Under the pieces are notes generated by a model. It saw only the letters and a program-made list of their open reading frames with translations. It did not search any database and was not told the DNA's origin. A stretch of DNA of 64,000 bases from Hyaloperonospora brassicae (taxonomy: Eukaryota > Oomycota > Peronosporomycetes > Peronosporales > Peronosporaceae). This document shows, in pieces, positions 32,830-41,502 of the stretch (positions are counted from its first letter, which is position 1; each line of letters opens with the position of its first letter). The stretch covers positions 62,001-126,000 of the forward strand of contig CANTFL010000165.1 of NCBI GenBank assembly GCA_947650285.1. The letters are read 5' to 3'. A program made the translations under genes and the position numbers.

Positions 32830-35010
32830 TTACAATCGGCCGTGCTTGAGAATGCTCACAGGCTGGAAGTCCGACTCGGTCTGCAGCTTTAAAGGCGAGC
32901 GCGATCGCGCCGACGGCTGCGCTCGACTAGACGGCGCACTGCCGTCCGACGAGCTGCTTGAGGTCACGCGGCCAGCTCGAGCACCCCCAGCACTAGCACG
33001 ACGCATCTTGCGCAGCGCCTGGAGCGCGTCGTCAATATTAAAGTAGAACTGCTCTTCGGATCGAGCAGGGTCGCACAACCAGGCACACAACGCCGAGCTC
33101 TCGATGCGATAGGCGCCGTGCTTGACGGCCACGAGGTCGACAAACGACCGCCGTAGCATCCGCAGGTCTTCTGCCGTTAATTGACAGTGCTCTTGGGCTT
33201 GCTCTTCCGTCACGGGCGAGTACGGTCCTGCCGTTGCTCCGATCGCAAGCTGCAGGACCGGCTGAGCTTTGCTCCACACACGGGCGCGGCCGGGCCCAAA
33301 CTTGTCGTCAAAGATCTCGGCGTAAATGTCGTACAGCGTCTCGGGTAACTCACGGAGCACGTCGAGGGTCACGGCGCCTGCCATACCCGACAACGCCTGC
33401 TTGGTGAACTCCAGGTACGCAAAGTTCCCGCCACTCTTCTGCGTGAGCACGCGCGTGGCTTCGTCCACGTCTTCGGCACTGAAGTTGCAGGCAATGTCGT
33501 CCACGAGCGACGACACGTCGGCTACGAACGCGTCGTTCTTGGCACTGAAATCCAGCACCGAGGACACGGGCAGGCGCTTCGCGAGCTTGGACGACGGCTT
33601 GGACGAGACCATGACACCGAGCCACGACGGCAGTTGCGGCAGGAGCTCGGCGAGCAACTCGAGCAGTTCGTTGCGACCGTGCGGTCCCACGTCGCACTGG
33701 TCCATGCCGTCCACGAGGATGAACGCAGCGTCCACGGGCTCCTCCAGCGCATTCAGGGGCTCGACAAGCACTTTGGCCGCAAGCAGCGCCGGGTCGGCTT
33801 CCTCCAGCACGTACTTCAAATTCAGCCGCGCGAGTTGGTTCTTGAACAGCGGCACGTTGTCCACGAGCTGATGCACGACGGACAGCAGCACGTTGCGCGG
33901 ACTGCTCTTGCCCTTGCGGTCGAAGTGGCAGCAGTGCGCGGCCACGAGACGGCCGCGGTAGAGCTGGGCGACCGTGCCGCAGAAGGCGCTTTTCCCGCTA
34001 CCGCCGTCGCCCACGACCGCCAACAGGCCGTCCGTGCCGGCCGTGAACCGCGACTCGAGCCACTCGTCGACGCGATTGAGCGCCCACGTCCGCGAGCCGG
34101 GCGTCAGTCTGCGCGCGTGTCCCGCCAGCTCTGTCGTGAAGCCAATGAGGGGGAACATGTCGTTGATCTGCGCGGCGCTCAGTGGCGTCGACAGCGCACC
34201 GTCGGCGACCGGAGCCAACTGCGTCAAGCGGACGCTCGCACGGGCTGCGGGCGGCAGCACCTTTTGCACGGGCGCGCGGGACGCCGCCAGTCGGTCGCGC
34301 GTGGCCGACGACGTGATCGTCGACGTCTGCCGCGTGAGCGCCACGCGGTCGGCACGGGACAGCGGGTTCGACACCGAGCGCTTCATGGCCACGGGGGGTG
34401 CGGTCGCCAACTGGGCGATCGCGCCCTTGAGCAGCGCCAGTTCCTTGAGCACGTCGTAGCGGGTCACGTGCAGCTCGTTCACGACGTGCTCTCGAATCGC
34501 GGCGACCTCCTGCTTGACGTCCACCAGTTCGGCCCGGAGCTGCTCGAGCTCGGAAGCTTTGCCAGCAGCAGCAATAGCAGCACCACTACGTGTGTTGTGG
34601 AGGCTCGTGGTGGTCGTCGTCATTGGCGTCGCGGACAGGCCGAGGTACGTGCTGGTCAAGTTGAGGCTCGAGATCGACGCCGCGTGGTCGCTGAACTGCG
34701 AGAAGCTGCTGCTGGCGTCGCTGGCCCCGGACGGCGTCTCGGCGTCTTCGTTCAGCGACGTGAGCGTCAAGTACTTGTCGGTCGAGCGGTGCTGCGGGGC
34801 GTTGGTCGTCGACCGGTACTGCGTGCCGTAGAACATCTCGTCCACGTCGTCCGTCTCGTTGATCGTGTCGGTCAGTGTGCCGCTGCGGTCGAGCCGCACG
34901 GCGTTGTCGGCGTGCTGCTTGAGACGCATCGAGTCTTCGTCGAGGTCCCACGTCCCGTCCTTCTTGTGCAGCCGCAGCTTGTTCTTCAGGCGGTGCATCG
35001 TGCCGACCAT
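32830..35010 (-). CDS. NACHT-like P-loop NTPase protein
   Basis: 726 residues in one exon, starting at the ATG at 35010 (MVGTMHRLKNK). The N-terminal 140 residues are Ser/Thr-rich. A coiled coil (about 150-200) is followed by a P-loop GDGGSGKS at 334-341 and a Walker B-like hydrophobic strand ILVDGMDQ at about 431-438. A downstream helical region has YLEFTKQAL and LPETLYDIYAEIF, the arrangement of NACHT/STAND NTPases such as animal TEP1 or fungal HET-type proteins. I see no LRR, WD40 or other repeat sensor at the C-terminus, which is Ser/Arg-rich. The upstream frame stays open to 35652, but that part encodes microsatellite and promoter-like sequence and I exclude it. Its role is unknown; STAND proteins usually act as nucleotide-dependent scaffolds. 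Confidence 0.75.
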   Translation of the reverse strand: MVGTMHRLKNKLRLHKKDGTWDLDEDSMRLKQHADNAVRLDRSGTLTDTINETDDVDEMFYGTQYRSTTNAPQHRSTDKYLTLTSLNEDAETPSGASDASSSFSQFSDHAASISSLNLTSTYLGLSATPMTTTTTSLHNTRSGAAIAAAGKASELEQLRAELVDVKQEVAAIREHVVNELHVTRYDVLKELALLKGAIAQLATAPPVAMKRSVSNPLSRADRVALTRQTSTITSSATRDRLAASRAPVQKVLPPAARASVRLTQLAPVADGALSTPLSAAQINDMFPLIGFTTELAGHARRLTPGSRTWALNRVDEWLESRFTAGTDGLLAVVGDGGSGKSAFCGTVAQLYRGRLVAAHCCHFDRKGKSSPRNVLLSVVHQLVDNVPLFKNQLARLNLKYVLEEADPALLAAKVLVEPLNALEEPVDAAFILVDGMDQCDVGPHGRNELLELLAELLPQLPSWLGVMVSSKPSSKLAKRLPVSSVLDFSAKNDAFVADVSSLVDDIACNFSAEDVDEATRVLTQKSGGNFAYLEFTKQALSGMAGAVTLDVLRELPETLYDIYAEIFDDKFGPGRARVWSKAQPVLQLAIGATAGPYSPVTEEQAQEHCQLTAEDLRMLRRSFVDLVAVKHGAYRIESSALCAWLCDPARSEEQFYFNIDDALQALRKMRRASAGGARAGRVTSSSSSDGSAPSSRAQPSARSRSPLKLQTESDFQPVSILKHGRL

Positions 35011-35948
35011 GATGGGGGAAGAGCGGCGAAGGTGGGATCGAGGACGAGATGCAGTACGTGGACAAGATGGAAGAGGCTGGAGAACGCACGTCTCGAGCTT
35101 GTCACAAGGACAGTGAAAGAGCAAATGACAAGACACGGAGCGAGAGAGAGAGAGAGAGGATGGATGAATGAAGGCGAGCGAGCGAGCGAGAGAGAGAGAG
35201 ATGGAGGAAGATGGAGGAAGACGGAGAGCGCAAGGAGACGGTGACCAGCGAGAGCTACCAGACGTTGGCATATACTTTGACGGTTTCGAGGACAGATGGC
35301 CGACGGATAGTCGCGAGAGGCTGACGTAGGTTCGTGTGCAACACCATCGAGACGACCTTTGCCCACGAGTACATGGCGTCGGGATCGGACTGAACCGTGC
35401 CGTTGCATTGTCAACTACTTCAGCTTCAGCAAGTGGGCCACCGGGCTGGCGCTTGTCGGCAGCAGAAGTGGGCCACAGTTTTTTTTCCACCGGTGATGCA
35501 GCAGTGTGCGTGGAAACCGCTCGAGCGTCAATCGCACGCAAAGGGATTGGCCACGAAGGCGCTAAAGGCCGTGTGCCAGCTGCTTCGACCGAAAGTTTGG
35601 TCGCCGTCGACAGACCATTAGCTACCGACTGTCGGGTGAATTCTCTTGACATGTACGTGTCGTTTTTGCAGCTTCAATGGTCGTCATCGTGGTGGTGGTG
35701 GTCGTCGTGGTCGTCGTGGACGTGGGACGTAAACACCACCGTGCGACTGAACGTACACGAAGTCGGAACAGAGCGTCGGACCACTAACGGGACTTCTATT
35801 GCGCGTACGGGCGTTCGGTCGGCCAGTCACCTCGCGGCTCTCTCTGGTTTGCACCCACCCGTCTAGTTGCTACACTTGATCTAGTCTTCGACAAGCTCAA
35901 GACATGCCCGGCGGAGGACGATGCTGCTGCGGGAGGGCCGAGCTGCCG
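35011..35948. other. Promoter side of the NACHT-like gene
   Basis: GA-rich microsatellite followed by DNA with no supported gene. ATTGG at about 35544 could be a minus-strand CCAAT box but is far from the start. Confidence 0.45.
35141..35220. repeat. GA / GAGC microsatellite
   Basis: Runs of (GA)n and (GAGC)n interrupted once, about 130 bp upstream of the NACHT-like start codon; they read as CT-rich on the gene's own strand. Confidence 0.85.
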
Positions 35949-37544
35949 CTACTTGGCGCGGCAATGGAGCGAAGCAGCGATACCTGACACAGATGGACAG
36001 CAGAGGAGTGAGCCACACATGGTTCGGTGCACGTCACGACTTGCCCTCAACTGCTGTGCATAAACTACACAAAGCTGGCAAGCTTGGCCGACGAGCGCCG
36101 TCATGAGTACACGCAAACGATTGAGACGCGACTCACCTCGGCTTGCAAGTTCAGGCACATCTGTCGGAACATTGTCACTTCGTGCTGCAGACCCGTGATA
36201 ATCTCTGGTGGTGGTGGCGTCAACACAAAAAGTTGCAAGCCACACATGCGTCAATCAGTAAAAACGCCCGTCAGCCATCTGGTGGCAACTCATTGCACGC
36301 GATCGACCACACGCCGAGTTGCGCCAAGACGGAAACACATACCGTCGCGTCGTTGCAACTGGTCCTGCAGGCCACGGTTCGCATGCTGCTCGGGTCGTCG
36401 CGAAACCAGCCGCAGTGACACATACGACACAGCATGTCAGAAAATCGGTTACAAGTCGTCGTCGATCGCAATAACATCCAGCTACAACGTACGCCCAGCT
36501 GCTCTTGCACTATCAGAAGCTGTGAGTTCTGCTGCGTGTAGCGAAGGAGCTGGTCCATCACCTCCGTCACCGCCACTGTGCGCTTCATCTGGCCGTCCAC
36601 GCGCGTGATCGTGATGTGCGACGGTGTGTACACGGCGCCCAGCTCCATCTCGGACGAAGACTGAGGAGTGCATGCTATTGGCGAGACAACAGCAGGTGCT
36701 GCAGGCGGTGCTTGCTGCAGAGCCTGAGGCTGCGGTTGTTGGTCCCGAAGCGACGCAGTCTACAGTGCGTACATTGACCACAAAAACACGTCATGAGGTC
36801 CTGCTCCCACCTCCCTGTCCAAGCTCAACAAGCCCACCTTTGTCTTCAGATGCTGTTGTTGCTGCTGCGATACGGACGGCGATTTCTTCTTCGTTGTACC
36901 ATTCGGCACTGCACGAGCCTGGCAAAAAAAGGCACCGGAACGAGGCACAAGTCAACCCGTCAGCCTCTTTCACCGTCCGGTACTCTACCACCGCCGTAAG
37001 GTATAGCCGTATATCACCTGGGCCACCTGTTTCTGCGGCCGAAGAACCTCTTTCTCTTGCTTCTTCGTGTCACTGTCACCACTTGGAGTCTGTTTCTCGT
37101 CCACTGGCAAATTCGTAGGCGACTGAGACCGCGACGGCGTTGATGTCGGTACCGTCTTCTTGCCCTTCTTGGGCTTTGACACCGACACGAACGCCAAGTC
37201 CTTGAGCTGCGCCGAGTCGCTGCAGTCCACACAAACAAACACTCGTCAGTCAGCACACTCACTCAACCAACAAAATCAATAGCACCACTAGCAACAGCCG
37301 CAGCTATAGCCCCACTAGCAAAGGCTGCAGCGACACTAGTCACAGCAACAATGGGACCTCTCTGCATCCCCTCCACGTGCCTGTTTTTCTTCTTTGAGCG
37401 CGACTTTTTCTTCTGCTTCTGCTTCTCCTTGCGCTCCTGCTGCCGCTCCTCGGCACTGCCGTCGTCCGAATCCACGTCCCCAGCTACGCGCAGCTGGTTG
37501 AAAGCTGCGAACACGCTCGGGTTGCTGCCGCGTTTCGTCGCCAT
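35949..37544 (-). CDS. Uncharacterised coiled-coil protein, seven exons
   Basis: A model assembled from in-phase splice junctions: exon 1 from the ATG at 37544 (MATKRGSNPSVFAAFNQL, then a Lys/Glu/Gln-rich run); exon 2 ending at 37018; exon 3 36838-36918; exon 4 36493-36759; exon 5 36343-36385; exon 6 36137-36204; exon 7 35949-36053. The first intron's exact borders, within about 37205-37380, are unresolved. The middle is basic and low complexity (KKGKK, poly-Q). The C-terminal half, from about MELGAVYTPSHITITRVDG, predicts a continuous coiled coil (QNSQLLIVQEQLG, then LQDQLQRRDEIITGLQHEV). I do not recognise the family. Donors GTACGT, GTATGT and GTGAGT are strong, which makes it a genuine gene rather than noise. 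Confidence 0.62.
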
Positions 37545-37799
37545 GGTCGTCCGAAGGGGTCTGGGAAGGTGGCGCACGTTTGACAGGCGAGGCTGACTGA
37601 CTGGTTGCTGGCCTGAAATTCAATGGGGAGACACAAAGTGCCAGACGAAAGAGGTATCGATCGTATGGTGCGAGGATGTGTACATCATGGGAAAACAGCG
37701 AAAACGCGGGTGTTAATACGTTTAAACGGCGAATAGCGGCTGGCACGGGGTGCAAGGAACCAACGAATGGGACCGACGAAGAGCAGCACAAGTCGTTGG

Positions 37800-37838
37800 C
37801 AAAAGCCGTTGACAAAAGCCGTTGACAAAAGCCGTTGA
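37800..37838. repeat. Three tandem copies of a 13-bp unit
   Basis: CAAAAGCCGTTGA repeated exactly three times. Confidence 0.95.
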
Positions 37839-37920
37839 TGGGTTTGGTTTTAGAGAGGCAAAGAAAGACCTACAGATACACACTGTCCTGGAGACACATT
37901 CGAGCTCTTGTTTACATTAA

Positions 37921-38040
37921 CTTAGTCTAGGCATGCGTATCGGGATACTTGACGGGCACTTGCCAAACCTCGTTGAGCGACTTATTCTAGTCATACGCAT
38001 CGGGATACTTGACAGGCACTTGCCGAACCTCGTCGGGCGA
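37921..38040. repeat. 60-bp tandem duplication at the 3' end of the RabGAP gene
   Basis: 37921-37980 and 37981-38040 match at 52 of 60 positions by my count. The second copy contains the final 17 codons plus stop of the TBC gene. The first is in its 3' flank and keeps the same reading register and a TAG at the same place. Confidence 0.9.
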
Positions 38041-40370
38041 CCAGAGCGTCCCGCCGGCCAACAACTTGGTGATTTCTTGACACGACAGACTCACCGACGA
38101 AATGGCTTCGAACAGCTCCTGCGATGACGTGGTCTTCGGAAAGTTGTGCAGCAGCCGCATCATGTCTTGTGCTTCCATTGCTAACAGCGAGTCCTGGAAT
38201 AGCGACAACAGACCTGCAGAAGAGCAACGCGCAGATACGTTACACACACGAAGCTCGAAAGCGCACGCGCGAAAGAGCTTACCCATGCTGGCCTGAAAAA
38301 AAAACGGCGACCCCAAAAGTACGTAGACATCCCAGATACGCAACGCGAGGTCCAGTGGTAAGCTCCGGGTAAATAATGTCAGCGCCCTTTTTCACGCAAC
38401 AACGAGATGTCACTGTAAACTCGCTGGCTGCAATGCCACGTTCGATACGACACTGACGACGGCCACGTACCAGTCCACAGCATACATTTGTGCGTCGATA
38501 CCGGTTTCTTGGAAATGTGCTGCCAGGTCTGGCAATTCGTGCTGCAAAATCTGGTTGTACACGTCGATGTAATGGAACGTCTAGCAATAAACACCGACCG
38601 CCAAAACAGCGTCGTCAGTCCTGCCGCATTCAGTACACCCTCATTCATTCACATGCGCGGCACATCACGTCACGTCGCGTACCCGCGTTGCTTCGAGACG
38701 AAACATATCGAACAGCAAACTTGTACTCATCAAGGCTACCAACGCCTTGAAAGCAGTGAAGCTGTCCATATGAAAGCAAAGAGTGGCCGCCAAGTAGCTC
38801 ATGCCCTGCACGTACCCCAAGTCAGGTCGGTAGCAAATGTACGCTTCCAGCACTTCAGTCGTGCGCTCGGTACCCTCAGCGCCGGGCTGAAATAGCGGAT
38901 GGTGGCCGAATGTGCGTGGCATGTCAACATTGACCAGCTTGATGCTACGCTCACCGTGTGCGACAAGCATCTCTGCAATGCCCACCGCATCCTGCAGCAT
39001 ATTCTGCACAGGAAGCACGGCAGACGATCGCCGAGCTCGTTTCCGGTCGCTGACGTCATCCAACAGCGGGTATAGCGCAATTGACGGAGCTCGTGCAGCC
39101 GAAATCGAGACGTTGGTGGCCTGAGACGTCTCAGAGTCTTCCATGACTAGTGACGCTTCCACGTCTTCCACGGTGGTACCGGAGGCAGACGAAGCACTGC
39201 TCACGCTAGAACCACTTCTTGCCGGCGACTCGAGAATGATACTTGCATCGTCTGGGCTCACCGTTGGTGTCTCGATCATAGAATGATCCACGTCACGCTT
39301 CAGCGACATTTCCATCAGCACGGCCTGGGCTCGAGCCTTGCAGAGCTTGAACAGGTCTTCATTGACTTGTAGTGTGTTACCAAGGATCCAGGCCCAAGCA
39401 CGCCCACGTAGCTCCTTCGGAATGCCTGCAAAGCACAGAGCATGAAGCAGCGGCGTGTCGTCGTGCGCGCCACCGCTTGGCAACGTGAATATCTCGTCCA
39501 GCCATACTTCAGTGTACGTCCGTTTCAGTTTCGGTAGCTGCTGGCGTCGCCTCTCTGCTCGCCGCTCTTTTGACGCGCGTTTGTGTGACCTAATCCAGCG
39601 ACTTGACATGCTATTTGCTGCCAAAAGCGAGGCTTTCTTTGCTGCACCAGACGGATTCCACCCAACGACAGTCGATTCTTCAACTAGTCGATCGGTGCCG
39701 TCGATATCTCTCGACAGCAGGCGACGGATCTCCGTGACCCAGTGTCGCCGCTCCTGCTCCGTCGTTGCACTCAAGAACAGTCTCCTTGTCGACGTCTGCA
39801 GCACAAAGACAAAGTTGCCAGCATGACGCACGCGGTTCTGGTCGTCAATCTGTCACGGACCGCAGACAAGTCAGGCTTTCGACCACCGCTAGCTCCGTAT
39901 AGTAGCAATGATAACAGCGACTGCTCACGGTGTCCAGATAAACGCAAGACGCACCACTTGCACGCGCCCTAGAGATAGCAGCAGTCGCGGCTTACGACCC
40001 GACTTTGTAGAGTACGTGATTTCGTTCTGCCAGTCCAAAGAAACACAAACACACACACACAACAGCAGCAGCAACGTCAGCTCTTGACATGGAGCAAAGG
40101 GTACAGCCAATCGACAGTCATTAGCACGTCGAGAAACGACAAACAAATAAACAAAACGGGTCGCGTTCCTCGCCTTTGTGACCATAAAGTAGCGAATGCG
40201 CCAGAGTTTCAGGTGCTTGCTCTGCACCACCACCCATTACAGCAGCGCAACCAACAACAGTCGTTAGCACAGACGAGCACGAAGACGCAGGGGACCAAAA
40301 GACAGAACACGCGGCCTACCTGCTTGTGTAAATAGCCCTGGAGCACGAGTGCGTGCGGGGCAGCTGCCAT
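37987..40370 (-). CDS. PH-TBC domain Rab GTPase-activating protein
   Basis: Seven exons, all in phase: 40320-40370, 40174-40221, 39955-40026, 38683-39849, 38471-38580, 38283-38386, 37987-38213; 592 residues. Residues about 8-103 form a PH domain spread over four exons (GYLHKQSKHLKLWRIRYFMV ... HWVTEIRRLL), predicted to bind phosphoinositides. The TBC domain follows (about 160-560), with GIPKELRGRAWAWILGN and both catalytic fingers: VNVDMPRT (the IxxDxxR arginine finger) and YVQG (the YxQ glutamine finger). It should therefore be an active Rab-GAP in membrane traffic. An acidic Ser-rich insert interrupts the TBC domain. Intron 2 appears to use a GC-AG splice pair (donor AAG|GCGAGG). The gene is head-to-head with the RING gene. 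Confidence 0.88.
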
Positions 40371-40455
40371 GCTCGACGGCCTCGCCAACGTCGCTCGGTG
40401 GGGGCGACTATCTGCCAATCAGCTGCATGCGCTTGCCGGCAGCTGATTTCAGCCA
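40371..40455. promoter_or_regulatory. Bidirectional promoter between RabGAP and RING genes
   Basis: Only 85 bp separate the two upstream-most ATGs. CCAAT occurs at 40415-40419 and 40453-40457. The second overlaps the ATG at 40456, which suggests that the RING protein really starts at the next ATG, 40510. Confidence 0.6.
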
Positions 40456-41409
40456 ATGAGCCCTCGTTCTCCTCCCTCCAGCAGCCAGACGAGCCCATTG
40501 TTGAATAAGATGCGACGACCGGACGTGGTCGCGGCCCCTCTGACTCGATCATCGGCCGCACCCGCTCAGCCGTCGCCCGCGATCGGCCACAGCATCGGCA
40601 GCCGCAGTCGCCTGCGGCCGTCCGCCAGCGGCCTCTCCTCGCCGCCTCCAGGCTCTGGCGGCTGGACGCTCCCCCCGCTGAACCACTTTATGACTCTCCC
40701 CCGCACGTTTTTGGCCTCGCACGTGTTTGGCGCGTCGCTGGAGAGCCTGGCGCCGACCCCCAGCCGCAACACGAGTGCACGCGCCAATCGGAATCGACGA
40801 ACGGGGTCGAACCCGCTGCCGAGCAGCTCCACGGACCTGCCGGTCCCCGACGACGACGACAACGACGACGACGAGGAGTGTGAGACACGCGAGCACTTTG
40901 TCCTGCCGCACCTGATGCCGTTCCGCGACGGTCTGGACGTGACGGGGGACCGGACGCGGCCGCTGGAAGAGATTGACCTCACGGTCTCGTCGTCGGAAGA
41001 CGAGGGAGGAGAGCCGAATGCAGGCGAGACGGACGACGTGATTGAGATCCACAGCCCCTTGTCGTCCATGACGATGGGCGCGTCTCAGCCACGTCGGAAG
41101 CGACGTCGACCAGGCGCAACGACTTGCCAAGGGGCTGTCAGCAAAGGACGTAAGCGTCCATGCCTGACGACGATGATGCGGAGCGCCGAGTGCACCAACA
41201 TTGGCATGCAGAACAACGAAGCAGTGGAGAAGTTCAAGCATCTGCTCAAGTGCGCCATCTGTCTCGACGTGCTGGAAGATATCACGTCCACGGTCTGTGG
41301 CCACATCTTTTGCGCGGGCTGCATTTGCCAAGCGATCCGCGCGAACGGCAAGTGCCCCTTGTGCCAGCGTCGTCTGCATCTCAAGGACACGCACCCACTG
41401 TTTTTTTAA
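40456..41409 (+). CDS. C3HC4 RING E3 ligase with SUMO-interaction-like motifs
   Basis: 317 residues from 40456, or 299 from 40510, which I prefer because the first ATG lies in a CCAAT box. The C-terminal RING (266-305) has the full C3HC4 pattern: CAIC, CGHIFCAGC, CPLC. The disordered N-terminal two-thirds contains a poly-Asp/Glu tract, IDLTVSSSEDE at 173-183 and DDVIEIHS at 193-200. Both are hydrophobic cores flanked by acidic or serine residues, as in SUMO-interaction motifs. A basic patch PRRKRRRPG (about 212-220) could be a nuclear localisation signal. The layout (SIMs, then NLS, then a C-terminal RING) is that of RNF4/Slx8-type SUMO-targeted ubiquitin ligases. RING assignment is firm; the SUMO-targeted role is inference. 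Confidence 0.85.
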   Translation: MSPRSPPSSSQTSPLLNKMRRPDVVAAPLTRSSAAPAQPSPAIGHSIGSRSRLRPSASGLSSPPPGSGGWTLPPLNHFMTLPRTFLASHVFGASLESLAPTPSRNTSARANRNRRTGSNPLPSSSTDLPVPDDDDNDDDEECETREHFVLPHLMPFRDGLDVTGDRTRPLEEIDLTVSSSEDEGGEPNAGETDDVIEIHSPLSSMTMGASQPRRKRRRPGATTCQGAVSKGRKRPCLTTMMRSAECTNIGMQNNEAVEKFKHLLKCAICLDVLEDITSTVCGHIFCAGCICQAIRANGKCPLCQRRLHLKDTHPLFF

Positions 41410-41502
41410 TACCGGGTATCTGTGACAAACGTGTGCTAGACGCGTTTCGTGTTGATGTGCGTCAGCGTGCTCGGTACTACAGCTGCGGCGACTACTGTCG
41501 TC

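Noticed and set aside
33634..35244. 536-codon plus-strand open frame
   Set aside because: It lies antisense to the NACHT-like gene; its His/Val/Arg-rich composition reflects the GC-rich complementary strand.
35011..35652. In-frame extension of the NACHT-like protein to an ATG at 35652
   Set aside because: It would translate a GA/CT microsatellite and promoter-like DNA. The Met at 35010 begins normal-looking protein.
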